Part shown: positions 21,641 to 32,422 of the stretch, piece by piece
How positions within the stretch are numbered: the stretch's first letter is position 1
How the letters are laid out: every line of letters starts with the position of its first letter
Assembly (NCBI RefSeq): GCF_040802235.1
Contig: NC_133161.1
Span: 17,067,001-17,131,000 of the forward strand
Source of the DNA: Manis javanica
Taxonomy: Eukaryota > Chordata > Mammalia > Pholidota > Manidae
Length of the DNA: 64,000 bases
Reading direction: 5' to 3'
Program-made: the position numbers and the translations under genes
Notes under the pieces: generated by a model
What the model was told of the DNA's origin: nothing
Databases searched by the model: none
What the model saw: the letters and a program-made list of their open reading frames with translations, nothing else

Positions 21641-23429
21641 CCACAGCCTGCTCCCACAGAGGGCGCCACAAAATCCGCCCACTGGTTCCACTCACTTGAC
21701 ATTGAGCCCGTTTCCTCATCCCTCAAATGGGACTCTGACACCTACCTTATAGTGTCATCCGAAGCCGTAGAGAGCACACCAGAGCACAGGGTCCCTGTCT
21801 CCAGGAAGAAGATGAAAACAAATAGGTGTGAGGGAAAAAAACGCAGAAAAGGGGACAAGGGACTGGCACTTGGCATAAGGGAAGAAAAAAGGGGGAGGGG
21901 CGCAAGAGGCATCGCACAGAAGACCTGTAAAAGCTCGGAGTAAAATATCCAGAAGAAAAGAGAAAAAGTGCTTCCTCTTTGGGACAACAGGAGGCAGGTG
22001 TTCTTCCAGTTTACGGGGAAAAATTTCCTTTTCCGCCAAATATATATTCTTGTTTTTAGGCCTCGTTTTCCTTGAATCCTTGCACCCTCAAATATTTCAC
22101 GGTAGTCAAGAACCCACTCTCAGTTGTCCGCTTGGAGGCGCAGCCGGGCCAGGCGCCCCCTGGCTGCTGTCTGACTTGGGCAAACTTCCTCAGGCCAGGA
22201 CAGGGTGAGACAGGTCAGGCGGCCGAGCCAAAGCAGCAGCGCCTTGGGGCGCGTGCATGTGGATTCTAACCCAGGGTCCGCCAGCAGTGACTGTGAGGAC
22301 CATGAGTGAGCCCTACCTAAACCATACAAACAGGGCACCCAGCAGCCGCCCAGCAGCCGCCGAGACTCCTGAAATTCACCTTCGGCGAGTGGCAGACTCA
22401 TCTTTAAAAGGATTTTGGTTCACCATTAAATTAAATGATGTGTGGTGTATAAAGTAATTGTTGAATCGAAAACACCCAGTAACAATCAATTCTCCTTCTC
22501 CTTTTCAAGGTAGATGCAAAATTATCATTTCAATCTGAAATTCTGCCTAGGTCATGGCCCGGTTCCTTCTGGCTCTCGGGCGGCCTTTGACGCAGTGTCT
22601 CTGGGCCCCTGAGCAACTGCCTTTCCCCCTTCCCTCTCCCTAGAGTCTCTCCCCCGGCCCTGCTCCTAGCTTCCCGCCAGCAGCCCCGCCTGCAGCTTTG
22701 CTGGGACCCGGTGGGAGCAGCAGGCACTCAGCGGTCAGCGCAGCTACGGAGAGCCTTACCTTTGCCCCGAGAGGACACAGGGAGGTGCGGAAACCTAGTA
22801 CTCTAGGCTTTCATCTCGTCCCCACCCGCACCCCCTGTGCCCTCAACCACCACACACAGCTGCCTTCCTGGAGGTGTCTCGCCGGAGAGCAGATCGCACC
22901 CAGAAGAAATGCGGTCCTGTGGTGGGCTTACCAAGAGGTTTCCTTATCTGCAGCAGCCGGATTTCTTTATTGGAAATGAAGATCTCTTTCCTACTTCACT
23001 CAGCCTTCCCCATAGCTGCAGGTAGAAGGCTCTGCTCAAGCACCCTGGGGCCTCCTGGTGGCCTCTCACCAGCTTTGGATACAGTCAGAATTCTCCCCGG
23101 CAACATCCGCAGACACTGTCACCTTTTGACCCTGATCCCCCCTTCCAGTAGCTTGGATCCGACCCTGAAATAACCCCCTCCCTCCACCAGTTCTAGAGTG
23201 TTCCCTCCCCTTGGATCCAGCTCAGCACCAGCCCTGCCAGGAAGCCTTCTAAAATCCTGCATTAATGCCATCCCTGTTCTGTGCCCCTCGGACTTGACTT
23301 TCTGGTTAGAGGAACAGCCATTTGCACTGTTCTCCCTTGTGGCTTTCTACCATTTCATGTGGTAAAGGGCAGGGGCCTCAGACTATCATCTTTTTATCCT
23401 CCTAACCAAATGTAGCTAAGGGACTCTGT

Positions 23430-23560
23430 ATTGAGTCCCTTCTATATTCTTAATCCTCATGGACAACCTCCTGAAGAATCTTATCTCCATTTTACGGATG
23501 GGGAAGCCAGACTCAGAGAAGGGCAGTGATTTGCCTAGGGTCTAAACATGTAAGGTTCTC
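23430..23560 (-). repeat. MIR SINE
   Basis: The CTCCATTTTACGGATGGGGA and following CAGAGAAGGGCAGTGATTTG are the reverse-orientation MIR core. Confidence 0.6.
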
Positions 23561-24119
23561 TTGGGTCCTCTGCTCTCCATGTTTATTTGGGTGGCATTTA
23601 GTGAAGTGGATATCAATTACCTTAAGCCAGAGGGAAATTTGCATTGTTTTGCAAGTTTCAGAAAAAAAGACCCTCCGCTTTGAACTGAAGTCTATAGAGA
23701 GTGGCTTCTAGGGAGGGATGAGAAAGGCAGAGGTCAGCGGAGGGGCACATTTTCTCGAGTCAGGTAGGGGTGTCCAGCACTTCTGCCAAGAAGAGCCTCA
23801 GATTCGATCCCAGACAGGCTTTTTCCCAGGATCTTGCACAGGGCCAGACTCTAGCTTCCAGAAGAACCTGTGAATATAGGAGGCTCCTTTATAGAGAGTA
23901 AGTGTTGCTGGTTCAGCACGGCACTTTCTGCTGTAGGAAGCAGGTATATGACCCCAAAGACATCTCCCAGGGTAGGAGTTCCTGTTTTCCCCTGACATCC
24001 AGAGTAAAATTCCTAAAGGCTCAGGACCTGTCATCACTACTCAGCACCAACTTCCAAGGGATCTCCTTCTGGGCTTTCTGTTATAAGGGTTTAACATATA
24101 TGAAAGTGCTTCAAAAAGT

Positions 24120-25310
24120 AGAAAGAGCTATACAAATACTGATTCCCAGAAAAAAAAGTTGAGGCTTGAAACTATAAAATTCTTAGAAGAAGACATAGGG
24201 GAAATCTTCATGATGCTGGTTTTGGCAATGATTTCATGGAGATAATACCAAAAGCATAGGCGATGAAAGCACAAATAGGCAAGTGGGACTACATTAAACT
24301 AAACAGCTTCTGCCCAGCAAAGGAAACAATCAACACCATGAAAAGGCAATCTGTGGAGTGGGAGAAAGTATTTATAATTTTTATATCTGAATAGGGGTTA
24401 ATATCCAAAATATATAAGCAACTCCTACACTTCATAGCAAAAAAAATCAAATCACCTTTTCTAAAACATGGGCAAAGGACTTGATTAGACATTTCTCCAG
24501 AGAAGACATACAGTTTGCCAACAGCTACATGAATACGTGCTCAACATCACTAATTATCAGGGAAATGAAAATCAAAACCGAAATGAAATAACATTTCACA
24601 TTTGTTAAGAAGGCCATTATCAAAAACAAACCACAACAAAATTTGGCAGGGATGTAAAGAAATCAGAGCCCTGTGCACTGTTCGTGGAATGTAAAATGGT
24701 GCAACTATTATGGAAAAGCACTATGGAGTTTCCTCAAAAAATTAGAAATGGAAATATCATATGATCTGGTAATCTCACTTGTGGGTATCTTTTTCCAAAA
24801 GAATTGAAAGCAGGATCTTGGAGAGAGAGCCGCATGCTCATCATATTCATTGCAGCATCATTTGCTGTAGCCAAGACACGGAAACAACCTGAATGGTTAT
24901 CAGCAGATGAATGGATAAAGGAAATGTGGTGTACATATACAACAGAATATGATGCCATCAAAATAAAGATGAATGAGCCTTGAGGACATGATGCTAAATG
25001 AAACAAGCCAGTTACAGAAGAACAAATGCTGCATGATTCTGCTTTCATAAGGTATCTAGTGTAGTTACACTAATAGAAAAAGAGTGGAATGGTGGTTGCC
25101 AGGGGTTGGGGGAAGTTGCAGGGGGGGAAAGGGGAGGAAATGGGGACTTTTGTTTAATGGCTATAGACTCAGTCACATAAGGTGAAAAGTTCTAGAGATT
25201 TGCTGTATGACATTGTGCATGTAGTTAACAATACTATACTGTACATTTATATACTTGTTAAGGGTAATCTCATCTTATGTTTTTTAGCATGATAAAAAAG
25301 AAAGTTCAAA
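24120..25310 (+). mobile_element. L1 3' portion (ORF2 end and 3' UTR), inactive
   Basis: It is readable from AAACTATAAAATTCTTAGAA through GGGCAAAGGACTTGATTAGA, TGGTGGTTGCCAGGGGTTGG and a 3' UTR ending near 25310. The order matches the L1MA/L1MB type. Stops and indels mean no functional reverse transcriptase. It is intergenic between STRA8 and WDR91. Confidence 0.85.
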
Positions 25311-25384
25311 AACTAATCAATGGTGTTTCACTATGGGGTTTTCCCCATTATTATAGTGTCATTCATGAAACTTTGTGGTTAAAT

Positions 25385-26140
25385 GTATTCTTTACCCATT
25401 CAAAAAATATTTATTGTGTATCCACAATGTGCCAAACATTGTTTTAGGTGCTGGAGATCAGTGATAAACAAAACAGGCACAAAAGCTGTCTGTTTTAATT
25501 CTAGTGTTGGGGGATAAAAAATAAGAGTGTTTACAGTATATTATATAAATACTAAGGGAGGGAGATAGGGAACACAGGGGGAGGGAGTCTATTTTAAAAA
25601 GGGAGGTCTGGGAAGACCTCTCAGAAAAGGGGAGGTTTGAGCCAAAACTTGAAGGAGGCCAAGCAGCAAGCCATGTGTATAAGGGGGGAGGATTGTGAGG
25701 GAGTGTGTTCTGGGTGGAGGGCACAGCAAATGCAAAAGCCCTGGGGCAGGAGTGTGCTGAATGCAAAGCAAGGCATCCCAGGGGCTGGAGCCCAGTGAGG
25801 AGTGAGGAGAACAGTGAGAGATGGGATTAGAGGGGAAAGGACAGTGGTGCAGGTTTTTGTGGGACCACTTTGGCTGCTGTGTTGAGAACAGTGAGGAGGT
25901 GAACATGCCAGCAGGAAGATCTGTTAAGCCGTTACAATAATACAGGTGAGAAGGTATGAGAGGTGGTGGTAAAGGAGACGAGAAATCACTGGATGTTGTA
26001 GGTAAAGCCCACAGAGTATCCTGATACATTGATGTGGGGGTGGGGGTCATGAGAGAAAGAGGGGGGCCAAGGCTGACTCCCAGGTTTGAGTCTGGAGAAC
26101 CAGAAGGATGAGATGAAAGGATGGAGAAGACAGGGACCAG
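25385..26140 (+). repeat. Ancient mammalian repeat (family unresolved)
   Basis: It opens with AAAAAATATTTATTGTGTAT and CCAAACATTGTTTTAGGTGC. It continues with GCAAATGCAAAAGCCCTGGG, CTTTGGCTGCTGTGTTGAGA and TTGATGTGGGGGTGGGGGTC. This is a very common old mammalian repeat that I cannot name with confidence. Confidence 0.55.
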
Positions 26141-26169
26141 GCGAGTTCAGTTCTTGAAAATCAAATCAT

Positions 26170-26520
26170 TGGTCAATTCCATTAATTTTCTATATAAAAT
26201 TAATTTTAATTACACAAATAATACATGTTCCTCTCATGAAAATGAAAACATTTTGGGCCCACCCCTGGTCTTCTCTCTACCTTTATAGAATTAACTACTG
26301 TTATTAGTTTGGTATGAATGTTTCCAGATGTTTTCATACCTACAGATATTCCCTTGGAAAGTGTCATTTTGCTCTGTGAGTTTTTGGAGGAAAGGAGTTC
26401 ACGTAAATGTATCACTCTGCAACTTGCTGTTTTCACTTAATGAGTTGGAGATGAGTTTATATTTTGTAAGTAGAGATCTACCTCATTTGTCATCACTGCT
26501 GCATAATATTCCATATATTG
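26170..26520. repeat. Ancient L1M-type fragment
   Basis: It contains AATAATACATGTTCCTCTCA near the start and ACTGCTGCATAATATTCCAT at the end, as in antisense L1M copies. Confidence 0.5.
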
Positions 26521-26619
26521 ACAACTATAAAGGAGTGGTAAATTCACTCAAAAGTGAAGATACCTTCTGCAAGGTGTATTAGAGTTCTTCGGGGAATCAG
26601 AATACATATTTCTACCTCT

Positions 26620-26670
26620 ATATAGCTATATATATATGTGCATGTTAAATATATATATATATCTGTATAT
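26620..26670. repeat. Imperfect TA microsatellite
   Basis: Interrupted TA repeats (CTATATATATATG, AAATATATATATATATC). Confidence 0.75.
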
Positions 26671-27556
26671 GGGGAGGGGGCTGCTCTAGTTATTGCAGAA
26701 TGTGGAAGCAGGATAGCAGAGGGCTAGGAGCTGTATTTAGTAAGTGTGGCAACAGAACTGGGACTCCCCATGCAGTGCTCCACCTGATGTTTGTGGAGGC
26801 AGTGTTACCTATTAACCTAGGATGCTTGATTTGTTCCAGCAGTGAAAGTGAATGCTTTTATAGACTCATATACCTACAGATTCCTACTGCTGGCAATGAA
26901 ATGTCATTATTGGTGATTTACTACCCTATGCAAAAGGGCACTTTGCTGCCTTCTGGGGCTGGAGGCAGAGGTGTGGGAGAGAGGCAGGTTCTCACACAAA
27001 TCTGAGCTACTTCTCAAGGGATATGATCACAGTGGTCTGAGAGGAGGTGGTGCACTTTCAGTCTCTGGGACTCATGACCTTTAAACTGACAGATGGAGGT
27101 TCCCAGCCAGATGCCTTATGCCAGCATGAGGACCATGAGCTGTAAGAACTGGAAGGACCTCAGGGTCCTTCTGAACCAAGTTCTTTATGTTGCAGATGGG
27201 GTAGCTGGGAGCCAGAGAAATGACATGACTTGATAATCAGAGTTCAGGTGTGAAGTCACGTATTTCATTTTAAAAGCTGAATAATGTAAGTACAGGATGG
27301 GGAACTCCTAGTTTAGCAGCGGTTTATATTTAAAAGTGTTGGGGTTAGTTGATAAAAGCTTTGTGTGAGTTGGCACTAAGATATGGTTATGAAAAATGAG
27401 CATGCTAAGTTTAAAGATATTTATCACGTTTATAAAATAAAATTAATATGGTCATAAGAATTTGAAAAATATTAAAAGGTATAAAGACAAAGTCAGAATT
27501 CACCCTTTACTATCCCAAATCCAACACTTTACTATCTAAAGCCCGTATTTATATTT

Positions 27557-27568
<12 letters not shown>

Positions 27569-27621
<53 letters not shown>
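27569..27621. repeat. (TA)n microsatellite, about 26 units
   Basis: An uninterrupted TA run of about 53 bases, preceded by TGTATATGTG. Such runs extrude cruciforms and vary in length. Confidence 0.95.
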
Positions 27622-27623
<2 letters not shown>

Positions 27624-27659
27624 TATAAAGCAATTATATTGCACCTACAGTTCTGTATC

Positions 27660-28480
27660 CCACTTCTAAAACTTTTATCTTGAGATGACTGTAGATTCAC
27701 ATGCAGGTGTAAGAAGTAAGTAATAAAGAGATCCCAGGTACCAAGTTTCCTCCAATGTTAACATGTTGCAAAACTATAGTACAAGATCACAACCAGTATA
27801 TCGACATTTATACCACCAATATTATTCAGCCTTGTTTTCTTGTACACATTTGTGTGTGTGTGTGTATGTTTGGTTCTCTACAGTAATCACGTGTGCAGGC
27901 TCATGCATCTGCCAACGTGGTGGCGATGCACAGCAGTGCCATTACCACAGGAGCCCTTGTTCTGTTGTTATAATCACACCCCCTTCCTCTCATATGCCCC
28001 CTCCCACCCTTGACCCCTGGCAACTGCTAATCTCTGTCTTTGCAAAACTGTTACATAAATGGAATCATACTTTTTGAAACCTTTTGGGATTGGCTTTTTT
28101 CACTCAGCATAATTTCCTTGGGATCCAGCCAGGTTGGTGTGTGTCTCACTGATTCATTTCTCTTTATTGCTGAACAGTAGTAGCCCATGGTTTATTTAAT
28201 CAAAGGAGGTGAGGTAGGATGGCCATGGTCTGGGTCCCAGTATTGCCTGTCAGCCCTGTTTGTTTTAGCTCCTACCAAAACGAGGTGAAGGACATTTTGA
28301 CTATTATGAAAATAAAGCTGCTATGAACATTTGTGTTCAAGTTTTTATGTGAAGAGGAGTTTCGTTTCTCTGAGATAAATGCCCAAGAGTACAATAATTG
28401 AGTCGTATGGTAATTGCATGTCTAACTTATTAAGAAACTGCCGGAATTTTTTTCTGGAGTGTAAAATCATTTTTAACACG
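27660..28480 (-). mobile_element. Antisense L1M 3' sequence, with a possible 80-base interruption
   Basis: It contains ACATAAATGGAATCATACTT, CACTCAGCATAATTTCCTTG and AAAGCTGCTATGAACATTTG, all typical antisense L1. A foreign-looking block at about 28203-28285 splits it. That block resembles sequence near 30500 (CAGTATTG, TTTTAGCT, CTACCAAAA). A GT run is at 27850-27866. Confidence 0.7.
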
Positions 28481-28519
28481 TGGTATGACTATTTCTTTAA
28501 GTCATTAAAGTCTTTGAAA

Positions 28520-28640
28520 AAAACATGATTTTTTTTAATGACTACATAATATTGCATGGGTTGGCTATAGCGTAATTTATTTGAGCTTTTCCCTAATCTT
28601 GAACATTTGGGTTATTTTCACATTTCTTTTTCCCTGTAGA
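28520..28640 (-). repeat. Ancient L1M-type fragment
   Basis: The ATAATATTGCATGGGTTGGC and GAACATTTGGGTTATTTTCA phrases resemble antisense L1M. Confidence 0.4.
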
Positions 28641-29799
28641 ACTCATTAACAGACCCCTGCATGTGAGTTGGTGCAAAGAACAGGCCAGCTGGAACCGGTT
28701 CCTGCAGTGCTCAAGGGGGAGCAGTTTCTGAAAGACGGATTCACATTAACTTCACTGCACAGGGCCTGAGGGAGACAGCACGAGGTCACCAGGATGCCAC
28801 TGTTTCCATCGTTCAGTGAGTAATATAACTGTCACACAATAGGGAGTGTTCATGGCAGCAATGGCACAAACCACATCCCTTTCCACCTACCTCGGAGGAC
28901 TACCATAAACGGAAACACCTTTTCAGTTTATCAGGAGAAAGACACTTGAATACACGTGAACAGGCAGATTCTAAGGCAAGGCTGGGGTTTATCAATAGGG
29001 AAGCTGTGAATTGCTAGATGTGTCATGATGGGAATTTCAGTTTCCAGAAGTGCTCATAAGTTTATATGGCACTGACCACAGTAAGAAAAGATTTCTCTGC
29101 TGATGGCAGTAGGAATGGATGCTCTGTGCTGAGCATGTAACTTGGAGTTTCAGGCAGTACAGTCATGTGGACTTTATCCGCTCACTGATTTAATAAACAG
29201 CTCCTGAGCACCTCCTTTCAGGGGCTCTGCTGGGCCCTGGAGACACTAGGATCAGCAAGACACACTCCCTGCTCACAGGCGTTTATAATCAAGGAGACGC
29301 GACAGACAGTTACATAGCAATGTCATAAGCACTTGCAGGGTGCTATGCCTTGGGAATGAGGAGAGGGACATACCCAATGCTACCAAAGGGTAAGTAAGGG
29401 ACAGGGATGACTGAGCCGAGTCTTTAAGGACAGTAAGAGTTCGAATGAACAGAGGCAGAGTCAGGCAAAGTATTAAGTAAAAAGAAATCTCAGAAATTGT
29501 AGGGTACAAAGGGTAGCCCAGAGCATCGAGATTAGGAAGGCAGAAGGGGAATTTCTAAGGTTACCCCAGAACCCTGGATAGCTCTGGGTGCTGCTGGGCC
29601 TTTACCTGCTAACCAGCTACCCAGGATTAAAGTGATTGATTTCTGCCCCAGGCTGAATGCTCCAGCTATTAAGAGACCCTGTGTGGTTAGTCTGCTCTGA
29701 TACCCCTCAGGAGGAGGGATAACTCATCCTCATTCACCCAAGTGGCCTGTTTTACAAGCTGACTGATTCAGTGATGCTGCTGTGAAGTTCTCAGCAGAG

Positions 29800-29995
29800 T
29801 GCTGGTGGACTTGGAATCGGAAATGTGAATTTCAGATCGAAAGGCAATCATTTAGTCTCTCTAAACTTTTAAGCTGTGTTCTACTTTTTAGATGAGGAAG
29901 AAAAGACTTTATAGGGCTGCATGAAGTTCAAATGAAGTAAGGTACATAAAAGTGTTTTGCAGCTACAAACATTATCGTTTATATTATTGCTATTA
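29800..29995 (+). repeat. MIR SINE
   Basis: Forward MIR: GGACTTGGAATCGGAAATGT, then TTTTAGATGAGGAAGAAAAG, then GTACATAAAAGTGTTTTGCA. Confidence 0.6.
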
Positions 29996-30064
29996 AGCTT
30001 CAAATAGTCACTTATGCATGGAAGCTCTGCTGATTGGCAACGGACTCCTTCTACCCTCTATTAC

Positions 30065-30235
30065 CACGAAGTGATTTTCAAGCATATGTGTCCCTGTGAA
30101 TCACATGGGGCTTGCTCCAAGTGCAGACTCCCAGACCCCATCCCAGGAGATTCTGACTGGGTAGGTCCCAGGAATTTGTTAATTAACAAGACCTTGAGGT
30201 AATTCTGATGCAGCTGGTGACACAATTACATTCTG
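30065..30235 (+). repeat. MER5A-like hAT element
   Basis: It contains GTGAATCACATGGGGCTTGC, then GAGATTCTGACTGGGTAGGT, then CTTGAGGTAATTCTGATGCA. These are the conserved MER5A segments in order. Confidence 0.7.
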
Positions 30236-30589
30236 GAGAAACAGAAGCTGAGTTGTACAGTCTAATGGGACAAGACTAAAGCCTCATTCACCATTTTGAA
30301 CTCAGAGTCTCCATAAATGCTTATAAACTGTACTTGTACTGTTAGGCTGGAGACACCTGTGGAATATCCATGTGGAATGTCCCCAGATATTTGGACAGGA
30401 GATCAGGAGAAAGGTCTGGGTTGGAGTTAAGATCTGGGAGTCATCAGTGTATAGGTAATAGCTGAAGTCTCCAAGGGGGTGATGTAGGTCAGTCGTTCTC
30501 CAGGTCGCAGTATTGTTTACTGCTTATTTTAGCTTCCGTTCTTGTTTAAGCTTCTACCAAAAAGAGTGTGTCTGGATGTCCCCCACACT

Positions 30590-31010
30590 GGAGACATCCT
30601 GAGTTTTCTCTTCCCATAAATGGCACTGTCATCCACCTATATGCCCAATCCGGAAACCTACCAATTGCTGATTACCCCTGCTCCTCACTCACTTAGCTAA
30701 CCAGTCACCGAATCCAGCTAATTCTACTCCTCAGTAATTCTCAAATCTCCCCCTGCTCTTCATCCCCACTGCTACCAGTCTAGTCTCATCTCTTGCTTGG
30801 GATGCCACAGCCTCCCTGCTGGCTTCCATCCTCCTCCAGTCCTGCTTCCGTCCAACCCAGCCTCCACTCTGCAGCCAGAGTGTGTATAGCGCTTTAGTCA
30901 TCTGGCTTCTCCAACTAGCAGGAGGTAGCCCTGAGGGCAGAGACCTTGATCTTCCTTAGGATTATATCCCTGACATCCAGCACAGTACCTGGCATCTAGG
31001 AGGTACTCAT
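30590..31010 (+). repeat. L2 LINE 3' region
   Basis: It reads through GCCACAGCCTCCCTGCTGGC, then GAGGGCAGAGACCTTGATCT, then CAGCACAGTACCTGGCATCT at the 3' end, as in L2. Confidence 0.65.
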
Positions 31011-31384
31011 TAAAAGTCCCTCCCTACCCCCATCCCTGCCTCCTGGCCATCATCCCTATGCTCCTGTTCTCTCCTCTCCCAACTCTAAGTCTGGAAGACA
31101 AGGAGAGATGATTAGATTGGAAGAAAAGATAATTTGTGGTTCACCTTGGGGCACCCACATAATTTTCTATGTATAATGGAACTGCTCATAGCACATCAAA
31201 TGAACCCCAGGCTACCTGATACTTTTAACAGCAGGTACCAGAACATAAGCAGTAAAAGATTAGCAGTTGGATTGGAGGGTCTGGGCATGAGTGGCAGTAA
31301 TGATTTTGAGTTTCACTTTGACAGATGTAGAAAGCCATACCATTAGATGGAAGCAGAAAGGAGCAAATGCTGCATTTTGCCAAA

Positions 31385-31510
31385 GGGCTGTTCACTGTGC
31401 TAGGCTTTTTACAAACATTATCTTATTATATTTTCATTATTGCTCTGCAAGGCAAGTATCATTGTCACTATTTTACAGACGAGGAAAGTAAGGCTCAAAG
31501 GTACTGGCTA
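31385..31510 (-). repeat. MIR SINE
   Basis: The CACTATTTTACAGACGAGGA and following AAGTAAGGCTCAAAGG form the reverse MIR core. Confidence 0.65.
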
Positions 31511-31649
31511 TTTTCCAGCTTTCAAAAATATAAACACTTTGTTCACACTGCAAAAAAAAGAAGTAAAAAATAGGAAGTGAAAGTTCCTTACAGTCTCACC
31601 TCTTAAAACAACAACTGGTTAGTGTATATTCTTCCTTAACTTAAAAAAT

Positions 31650-31651
31650 GT

Positions 31652-31683
<32 letters not shown>

Positions 31684-31690
31684 TTTTTAT
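31650..31690. repeat. (CA)n(TA)n compound microsatellite
   Basis: About ten CA units run directly into about ten TA units upstream of the WDR91 island. Confidence 0.9.
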
Positions 31691-31839
31691 AAGACCATAT
31701 CTTGTAAGACTGGGACCATATCATACACACTGTTCTGAAACTTCCATTTTCTCTCTTAACAGTGTATCTTGGTTATCTTGCCATGCAGTTGACTGATCTT
31801 ATTAATGAAAGCAAGGCTTTCTGGGGAGTGAGAACTCTT

Positions 31840-31922
31840 TGGTGACACACCTGACTGTGTGACTCCACACAAGTCACTCCACCTCTTAGGACTCCGGTTT
31901 CCCCCATTTATAAAATGAGGCC
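31840..31922 (+). repeat. MIR SINE fragment
   Basis: CTGTGTGACTCCACACAAGT, then CCCCCATTTATAAAATGAGG, as in the MIR core. Confidence 0.6.
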
Positions 31923-32146
31923 AGGATACAGAGCATTTCGCGATATAATGCCAATGAACAGGGCACCTCAGCCCCCTGCCCGCCCCGCGACTCTGGGACG
32001 TTTCCCAAGGTCCAGCCCCACTTGACTAGGATGGCAGCTGCCGTGGATGACAATGCCGCCGCCACTGCAGCCAGGAAACTCAGGCGAGCAGCACGCCTCC
32101 TCGTCGCTCCTCCCAGAAGGCGACGATGACTTAAGTGGCGGGGGCG

Positions 32147-32165
32147 GGGCCACCGGAGGGCGCTG
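32147..32165 (+). promoter_or_regulatory. CTCF-like motif
   Basis: The 19 bases GGGCCACCGGAGGGCGCTG agree with the CTCF core consensus at 15 positions, including CCACC and GGGCGCT. It lies 135 bases upstream of the WDR91 ATG, in forward orientation. Occupancy is not shown. Confidence 0.6.
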
Positions 32166-32299
32166 CGCGAAGCGTGCGGGCTGGTAGGCCAGCTGCTGTG
32201 TGACAAGCACGGCGGCCGCACCAGGCCCCGCCCAGCGCGGCCCAGGCCCTGCCCCTCTTTTCCCTGCCAGCAGCGGTGGCTCACGGTGCCGGCGCAGCG

Positions 32300-32422
32300 A
32301 TGGCGCAGGCCGTGGAGCGCACTGACGAGCTGGTCCGCGAGTACTTGCTTTTCCGCGGCTTCACCCACACGCTGCGGCAGCTGGACGCCGAAATCAAGGC
32401 GGACAAGGAGAAGGGGTTCCGG
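32300..32422 (+). CDS. WDR91: WDR91 coding exon 1
   Basis: It encodes [20 protein letters not shown] and then [21 protein letters not shown] (residues 1-41). Human reads MAEAVERTD, so Q3 differs. The donor is CGG|GTGAGG, phase 0. This LisH-like start is the most conserved part of the N-terminus. Confidence 0.97.

Larger units (their letters stand above)
22900..31960. other. STRA8-WDR91 intergenic region, no gene seen
   Basis: Apart from the listed repeats, I saw no exon-like ORF with splice sites, no tRNA and no conserved coding word. Short ORFs here are within chance expectation. Confidence 0.7.

Noticed and set aside
24289..25048. Open frames inside the L1 at 24.1-25.3 kb
   Set aside because: Fragments of a decayed L1; no intact reverse transcriptase remains.
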